A program made the position numbers and the translations under genes. The notes beneath the pieces are model-generated. The model did no database searches. It worked only from the letters and a program-made list of their open reading frames with translations, and was not told the DNA's origin. From Warburgia ugandensis (Eukaryota; Streptophyta; Magnoliopsida; Canellales; Canellaceae), in contig CP141139.1 of assembly GCA_035236585.1 (NCBI GenBank), forward strand, positions 37,519,217-37,583,216: a stretch of 64,000 nt of DNA, read 5' to 3'. Of the stretch, positions 58,796 through 64,000 are shown piece by piece; the stretch's first letter is position 1; each line of letters starts with the position of its first letter.

Positions 58796-59827
58796 TTGAG
58801 GTGTGTCTTTGGGTTTACCCACTGCGCCAACTCACTATGCCAAAGAGGATAATATTGTTTGATATGTACTTAATATACACAAAAACGCGTTGGTATTTGA
58901 AATGTGAAATGGCTCATAAGATCGAAGACTAATATTAGGAAATGTAAATGACTTGTAAGTTTGACATGTGACTGCATACTTTCATTTCAAAAAATGTATT
59001 TTGTAGTGGTGCATTGGTATTTCTTCCATTTTGGTAGGGGTTCATGATTTTAATGAATGTTGAATGATTCAAGTTAAGTGATAGTTGAATTGTGTTTGCA
59101 TGATTCAGCATGGACAAATTGATTTATATAAAATTATCATGATTTTATTTATATAAAATTGCATCTTATTCCACCTACACAAGCGATTGCTTATTGAGAG
59201 ATTGATTTGGTTTGCAATGCCTCAGATACAAAGAATCGTAGCAGGTATGGCATGTTGACATTATTTCAGAACCGAGGACTGCCAAGGAATAGGAGTTGTT
59301 TACTGATGGAGCGCTCCAACAGAAGCTTTGGAAAATGATAAGTAAGAATTGATTTTTAAATTGAAGTTATGGTATCGAATGAGAAAGAGACTGCATTGTA
59401 TGTAATTATAGGAATTTGGAATACTTATGTGACTGGGTTGTGCTGTGGAGGTTCTAGGTGTGTTTTGTTGATGTAAATTGTTTTATTTTGTTAGATGTAT
59501 GAAAAGGAGATAGAGTCTCCATTTATGTTTTAAAATGACAATGAACATTTATCAAGTACTTCTTAATGACATGTATTAAATGTCATATGTTTAAAAAATA
59601 GAGGAAACTCTGGTGGATTTTCAGTAGAAATGAGCGCTCATTTCACCAAGAATCCTTGTTTTAAGAAAAGAAAATTGACACTTAGGATTTTTCAAAGTGA
59701 ATTTAAAAGTAAAGATTCTTCCGCTATTGTTTAATCTCTAAAATTATTTTTATTAGAGTTCGAGCTTGCTATGTCAATGTCTTTTGTATTTAAAAAGTAT
59801 TATGAAAACCCGGGTCGTCATACTGTT

Positions 59828-60460
59828 GTTGTATGAAAATTCAACCAATGGTAAATGTTTGGCCCACTTCTCTTCAAAGTCTAATGCACAAGTTCTTAAT
59901 ATATCTTCAAGTAGCTAAATCACTCTCTCAGATTGCCCATCTATCTAGGGATGAAATATAGAGCTAAAAGTCAACCTTGTACCCATTGCTTCCTATAAGC
60001 CCTTCTAGAACTGAGAAGTAAACCATGAATCTATATCTGACACAATGAATATAGGTACCCCATGTAACCTTACAATCTCACATATGTATAGTTAACTCAA
60101 TGTTTTGAGTGAATAAGCAACCTTCACTAACAAGAAGTGCATTGACTTGGTCAATCTACCAATAATCACCCATATGTTGTTCCAACATTGCATAGCACAG
60201 AGAAGACCTACTACAAAATCCATGATAATGTGCTTCCACTTCCATTCTGCCACTAGTAAAGGGCTATAGTAATCCTGCAAGTTTTTAATGTTCTGCTTTA
60301 ACCCGCTAACATGTCAAACATCGAGCAACAAACTCAGCAATGTCCTTCTTCATGCCTTTCTATGAAAAGTCTCCTAAGGTCATGGAACACCTTTGTGCTA
60401 TTAGGATGTATCAAAAATTTAGATCAGTGTGCCTCACTCAACAATTCTCTCCCGACCTCA
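59828..60460 (-). pseudogene. pol: Integrase zinc domain and core, first half of split pol
   Basis: At about 60370-60300 the minus strand reads MKKDIAEFVARCLTC, the end of the HHCC zinc-binding domain. From 60280 it reads VAEWKWKHIIMDFVVGL and WVIIGRLTKSMHFLLVKVAYS, the catalytic core with its first Asp preserved. The part next to the nested LTR reads [11 protein letters not shown]. Stops and shifts separate the pieces. Confidence 0.9.
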
Positions 60461-60699
60461 TCAATTGGTTGTACCTAAAGTCTACTCAAATACCATAACA
60501 CACCAAAAGAGTCCACAGCCCAATGCTCGATACTCTCACCATCTTTTAGGCAGGCTCTAGTACTCTTAGCCTCGTCATCACCTATCTGAGCATGCAAAAC
60601 TTTTTGTAGTATAGAATGTTGAGCAATCATTTGACATAAAAATGCACAACTTTCAGATGAGCCAATGTGTAAGTCATACTCAGTCAATGACTCACAAGC

Positions 60700-61300
60700 C
60701 TTCCATTCAAAACCTTAGAGTCCTACCATCAAACACCTTGACTTTCTACTCGGTGCATCTGTAACAATGTTTACCTTTCTTGGGTGGTACTGAAGTGTGA
60801 AATCAAAGTTCTCTAAGTATTAAACTCATTTAATTTTCCTTAGATTTAAATCTTTCTGAGTGAAGATATTCTTCAAACTTTGTAATTAGTGAAGACATCA
60901 AACTTTTCATTGCACAAATAATGCTTCTAGGGCTTCAATGCAAATGCCACTACAGCCAGCTTTAAGTCATGAGTAGGATATTTCTTTTCATTTGGCTTCA
61001 ACTAACAAAAACCATATGCCATGACTCTTCCTTCCTACATTAGGACACATCATAGTCCTAAGTGTGAGGCATCACAATACACAACATAACCCACACATCA
61101 CTCAGGAATGATAAGCACAGGTGTCAACCTCAATCATTTCTTTAGCTCCTAAAATGACTGCTCACATGAATTGTCCCATTCAAATGCCATACTCTTTTTT
61201 GTAAGCCTTGTCATGGATGATGCAATGCACGAGAAATCCTTCACAAACCTCCTATAATAACCTACCAACCCAAGGAAACTCCTAATCTCGATCACGCTCC
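60700..61300 (-). pseudogene. pol: RNase H region of pol, strongly decayed
   Basis: Lies between recognisable reverse transcriptase and integrase, where RNase H is expected. Only fragments can be read, and I rely mainly on position. Confidence 0.6.
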
Positions 61301-62124
61301 TTAATCTTTCCTAACTCAGTATCACTTCAATCTTTGATGGGTCAACTGAAATCCCATTACAAGAAACTACATGACCAAGAAAATTTACCTTTGTTGCCCA
61401 AAACTCACATTTGTTAAGTTTCATATACAATTGGTGTTCCCTCAACAACCGCAATGCAATAGACAAATGTTGTTCATGATCCTCCTTAGAGCTCGAGTAT
61501 ATCAAAGCATCATCCACAAACATGGCAATGAATTGATCCAAATAAGGAGGAAGATTCGATTCATCAGACTCATAAATGTCGTCGAAGCATTTGTCAACCC
61601 AAAAGGCATCACTATAAACTCAAAATGGCCATATCAAGTCCTAAATGCCATCTTAAGGATATCTTCATCCCTTACTCATAGCTAATGGTATCTAGATTGC
61701 AGTTAATTCTGGAAAAACACGTAGATCCTCTTAGCTGATCAAATAGATCATCAATCCTCAACAATGGGTATTTATTCTTGATCATCACCCTATTTAGTTG
61801 TTAGTAATTAATGCATAACCTTAGTGTGCCATCTTTCTTCGTTGTAAACAACACTGGTGCTCCCCATGGCGAAGTACTAGAGCGACTGAAATCCTTATCT
61901 TGCAACTCCTCCTGCACCTTTTACTCCTGTAATTTAGCAAGCTCCATTTGATGTGGAGCAACTAAAATTAGAGAAACACTAGGATAAAGCTCAATAGCAA
62001 AGTCGACTTCGCTCCTTGGAGGTAACCCTAGTAATTTATCTAAAAAAACATCTACAAATTCCCTTACTACTAGAATAGATTTAATACTAGCATTAGCATC
62101 ATGACAACCCACCATGCTTGCCAT
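61301..62124 (-). pseudogene. pol: Reverse transcriptase of minus-strand Tekay element
   Basis: The N-terminal piece (62124-61921) reads VREFVDVFLDKLLGLPPRSEVDFAIELYP in overlapping segments, matching the start of Ty3/gypsy reverse transcriptase. The piece at 61541-61311 contains [10 protein letters not shown] (catalytic VDD intact), HEQHL...LR and CEFWATKVNFLGHVVS. The two are joined by sequence with stops and frame changes. Confidence 0.92.
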
Positions 62125-62229
62125 CTACCCACTATAGTCTTTCTGGCTTTGTAGCCAACATGGACTTGTGGGCAACCATAATCCTTTATGGCAGAAAAAT
62201 AAAAATGAACTCTGGTAGTAAGACAAAAG

Positions 62230-62520
62230 TAACCCTCTTTCAACTACAATCAATAATAGCATAATACTAGGACAAGAAATCCATCCCCATGATTAGATCA
62301 TAAGGAGTAATTTTCATTACCACCGAATCAGGCGTCAACCTATGACCTACCATGTTAATATCACATCCTCGACAAACTTTGTTTGAGGTAATACTCCTCT
62401 CTATTGGCAACTCAACTTGCACTGTTGAGTTTAGTGGTTCGGTGTCCAATCTTAAGTCATGAATGATTGAAGATGAAACAAAAGAATATGTCCCACTAGA
62501 ATTAAACAACATTTTGACCC
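62230..62520 (-). pseudogene. pol: Aspartic protease of minus-strand Tekay element
   Basis: An 81-codon frame reads LFNSSGTYSFVSSSII, aligned with the protease active site LFDSGATHSFVS: the catalytic Asp is Asn and the DSG motif is broken. It ends YDLIMGMDFLS, matching the conserved D.I.GMDWL motif. The enzyme would process Gag-Pol; this copy could not. Confidence 0.9.
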
Positions 62521-62689
62521 AAGTATGAAACAGTGAAAATGTACGCTCTATAACAATGCGGTCAGACTGGGCATCTGACTACATCAGTGCATAAACTCTG
62601 CCCTCCATCCTCTACTTGGAAGCAGGATGTACGCCTCTAACAGGGGCATCTATCTTCTGTGCTAGTGGCCGCTCTTGAATATGTGGCCT

Positions 62690-63065
62690 ATTGCTACTTT
62701 GTACATTGCTCCATGTTGTTCCCAACCTAGACAATCTCTCTTAAAATGGCCTTCTTAGCCATAACCAAAACAAGTCTCACCAGCCATTCTAAGAGGTAGA
62801 GAATGTATTTGAGCATTTTGTGCCTAAGGAGGATATCCTTTCCTCCACTTATCCTTGTTACAATATGAGTGAGATTTCCCAAAACTTCTCTTCTTGAACT
62901 CTGGTGCACTCATTTCCCTACTCTAATCCTAGTCAATCAGTTGGGCTTTATCTATGATCTTCTCATAATCTTCCAATTTGAAAGGTAGTAAGATCTATCA
63001 AATAAAAGGCCTTATGACCTGAATGAAGCAATAAGCCTTATCCTTAGTAGTGGGGATCATCAATA
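62690..63065 (-). pseudogene. gag: Gag C-terminal part with broken zinc knuckle
   Basis: Minus-strand fragments resemble the gag end (SREMSAPEFKKRSFGKS-like), followed by MAGETCFGYG, a stop, then EGHFKRDC at about 62780-62730. This is a CCHC knuckle in which the second Cys is Tyr and one codon is a stop. The N-terminal gag core, leader and primer-binding site are missing because LTR sequence begins abruptly at 63066. Confidence 0.82.
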
Positions 63066-64000
63066 GAACATAATGTCATTGATCTAATCTTTGATATATA
63101 GATTTATGATCAGGACACCAATTGGTTGCTATCTACTAAGATTAGCACCATTGGTCTTTAATTGATGGTCTAGATCAACACGCATACCTCTAGAGATTTC
63201 AATTCACATTATTAAAGGTAATTTGTTAAGTAATTTGATGATCTTAACCATAATCCATGGTCTGATCACCTTTCTTAACATTTGATTGTCGTCAATCGAG
63301 TTTTGAATGGTCGACCTTGCATTAACTAGTTCGTAATTGGTCTATCATTTCTATCACAATTCATTATTGATGTATAATTGAAGTCATATTTTACACATAT
63401 CTACCTTTTGATTATGTTTTTAATGGTCGGATGCCAAGATCTTAGTTTTTCCCTGTCACTATCAAGTTTTTTATAATAATAAAAAATCAAGAATCAATTG
63501 ATTCCTGATAGACAATCCATCTTTATGGATGAAAAGATTAGGTGTGATTTATCTAAATCACAAATATATATATGTATATATATATTTTTCTAATTTTTAG
63601 GGGTTCGCTTAAAAAAGTTGTTTGTCACTGGAGAAGATGACGGGATTTTGGTCATCACTAGTGACATAAAAAGTACCCATTTATATAAATTTTTATATGG
63701 GAATGCTCAAAATGGCCTGAATTTTTGTTTTTTAGTGTTTTCCATCCTTACTTTTTATTAAAATAAAGATTTTTGGCCGGATTTTATCAAGGTCTTTAAA
63801 ATTACCCTAATTATTGTTTTCTCAATTTTTTGTGTCATTACTTGACAGATCTTCATGAAATCAAAGGGGTTTTACTTGCAATCATTTAAGAAATAAAATG
63901 AACGATTTTGATCATCGATCAGATGCTGTTTTACTGACTGTGTTTTTCAACAATCGGCTTCTTATGTTAGTTTCACCATTACTATCACCGAAAAATGGTG
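63066..64000 (-). mobile_element. 5' LTR of minus-strand Tekay element, partial
   Basis: CATAATGTCATTGATCTAA and the next 930 bp repeat the sequence from about 54209 with substitutions and small indels. Shared blocks include GATCAGGACACCAATTGG, CTAATTTTTAGGGGTTC and TATATGGGAATGCTCA. It continues past the window edge. The LTR segment that should lie between here and gag is deleted. Confidence 0.85.

Larger units (their letters stand above)
56704..59822 (+). mobile_element. Solo Tekay-type LTR inserted in integrase
   Basis: Starts TGTAACATCCC and ends CCCGGGTCGTCATA; length 3119 bp. Flanks CTATT (56699-56703) and CTGTT (59823-59827) are a 5-bp target duplication with one mismatch. The integrase reading frame on the minus strand is interrupted exactly here and continues on the other side once the LTR and one flank copy are taken out. 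It contains the inverted repeat (56996-57025), a GA-rich leader (57080-57190) and a 94-bp duplication (58636-58795). Frames of about 60-67 aa inside are incidental. Confidence 0.93.
53915..64000 (-). mobile_element. Minus-strand Tekay-type element (whole), internally deleted and interrupted
   Basis: Order on the minus strand: partial 5' LTR, gag end, protease, reverse transcriptase, RNase H, integrase, chromodomain, purine tract, 3' LTR. This gag-PR-RT-RH-INT-chromodomain order and the sequence signatures place it in the Tekay clade of chromoviruses. It is broken by a deletion at 63066, by a nested solo LTR in integrase and by many point mutations. Confidence 0.88.

Overview
This is a repeat-only window from a land-plant nuclear genome. 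It is AT-rich and almost every recognisable feature is a plant retrotransposon: Ty3/gypsy elements of the Athila/Tat and Tekay (chromovirus) types, a TRIM-like mini-element, and an RTE-type LINE. The long LTRs (about 2.5-4 kb), nested insertions and abundant stop codons fit intergenic heterochromatin of a medium to large plant genome. I see no host protein gene, tRNA or rRNA. The species cannot be fixed from this sequence.

Layout. 1-1968: probable minus-strand LTR with an unusual double poly-C purine-tract complement at 1971-1994. 2150-6300: AT-rich LTR-like sequence with a 69-bp tandem repeat, a cluster of short palindromes, and a 58-bp minisatellite block (5564-5850). 6870-7989: decayed Athila/Tat gag, cut at 7990 by a Tekay-type LTR that carries a second copy of the 58-bp minisatellite block (10725-11160). 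12550-15260: remnant of Athila/Tat-like internal sequence holding a perfect 100-bp palindrome. 15359-18017: solo LTR of the same family (minus). 19113-26180: a near-complete non-autonomous element of that family (LTR, tRNA-Asp-type PBS, 1.7 kb non-coding interior, LTR). 26181-27168: 5'-truncated RTE LINE. 27169-31164: Tekay-type LTR with a GAGT and an AG microsatellite. 31370-33610: minus-strand Tekay-type LTR start plus RNase H/integrase remnant. 34257-38413: LTR fragments with tandem repeats. 38888-40107: tandem LTR-int-LTR-int-LTR-int-LTR array of a TRIM-like element. 40958-47494: about 4-kb LTR carrying a nested 2526-bp solo LTR with perfect 5-bp target duplication, then PBS and gag (to about 48.8 kb). 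48934-49326: another TRIM copy. 49330-53914: 3' interior and 3' LTR of the Athila/Tat-like family. 53915-64000: a minus-strand Tekay element whose integrase is split exactly by a solo LTR (56704-59822).

Nothing here looks like a working gene system: all coding frames are broken, catalytic residues are lost (protease DSG, zinc-knuckle Cys, LINE FADD), and the region records sequential insertion, LTR-LTR recombination and decay. The most noteworthy structures are the 100-bp perfect palindrome, the four-LTR TRIM array with two alternating LTR subtypes, the two cleanly resolved nested solo LTRs, and an inverted repeat with a TTGATA-like core that recurs near the 5' end of the Tekay-type LTRs, with paired arm changes suggesting selection on its fold.
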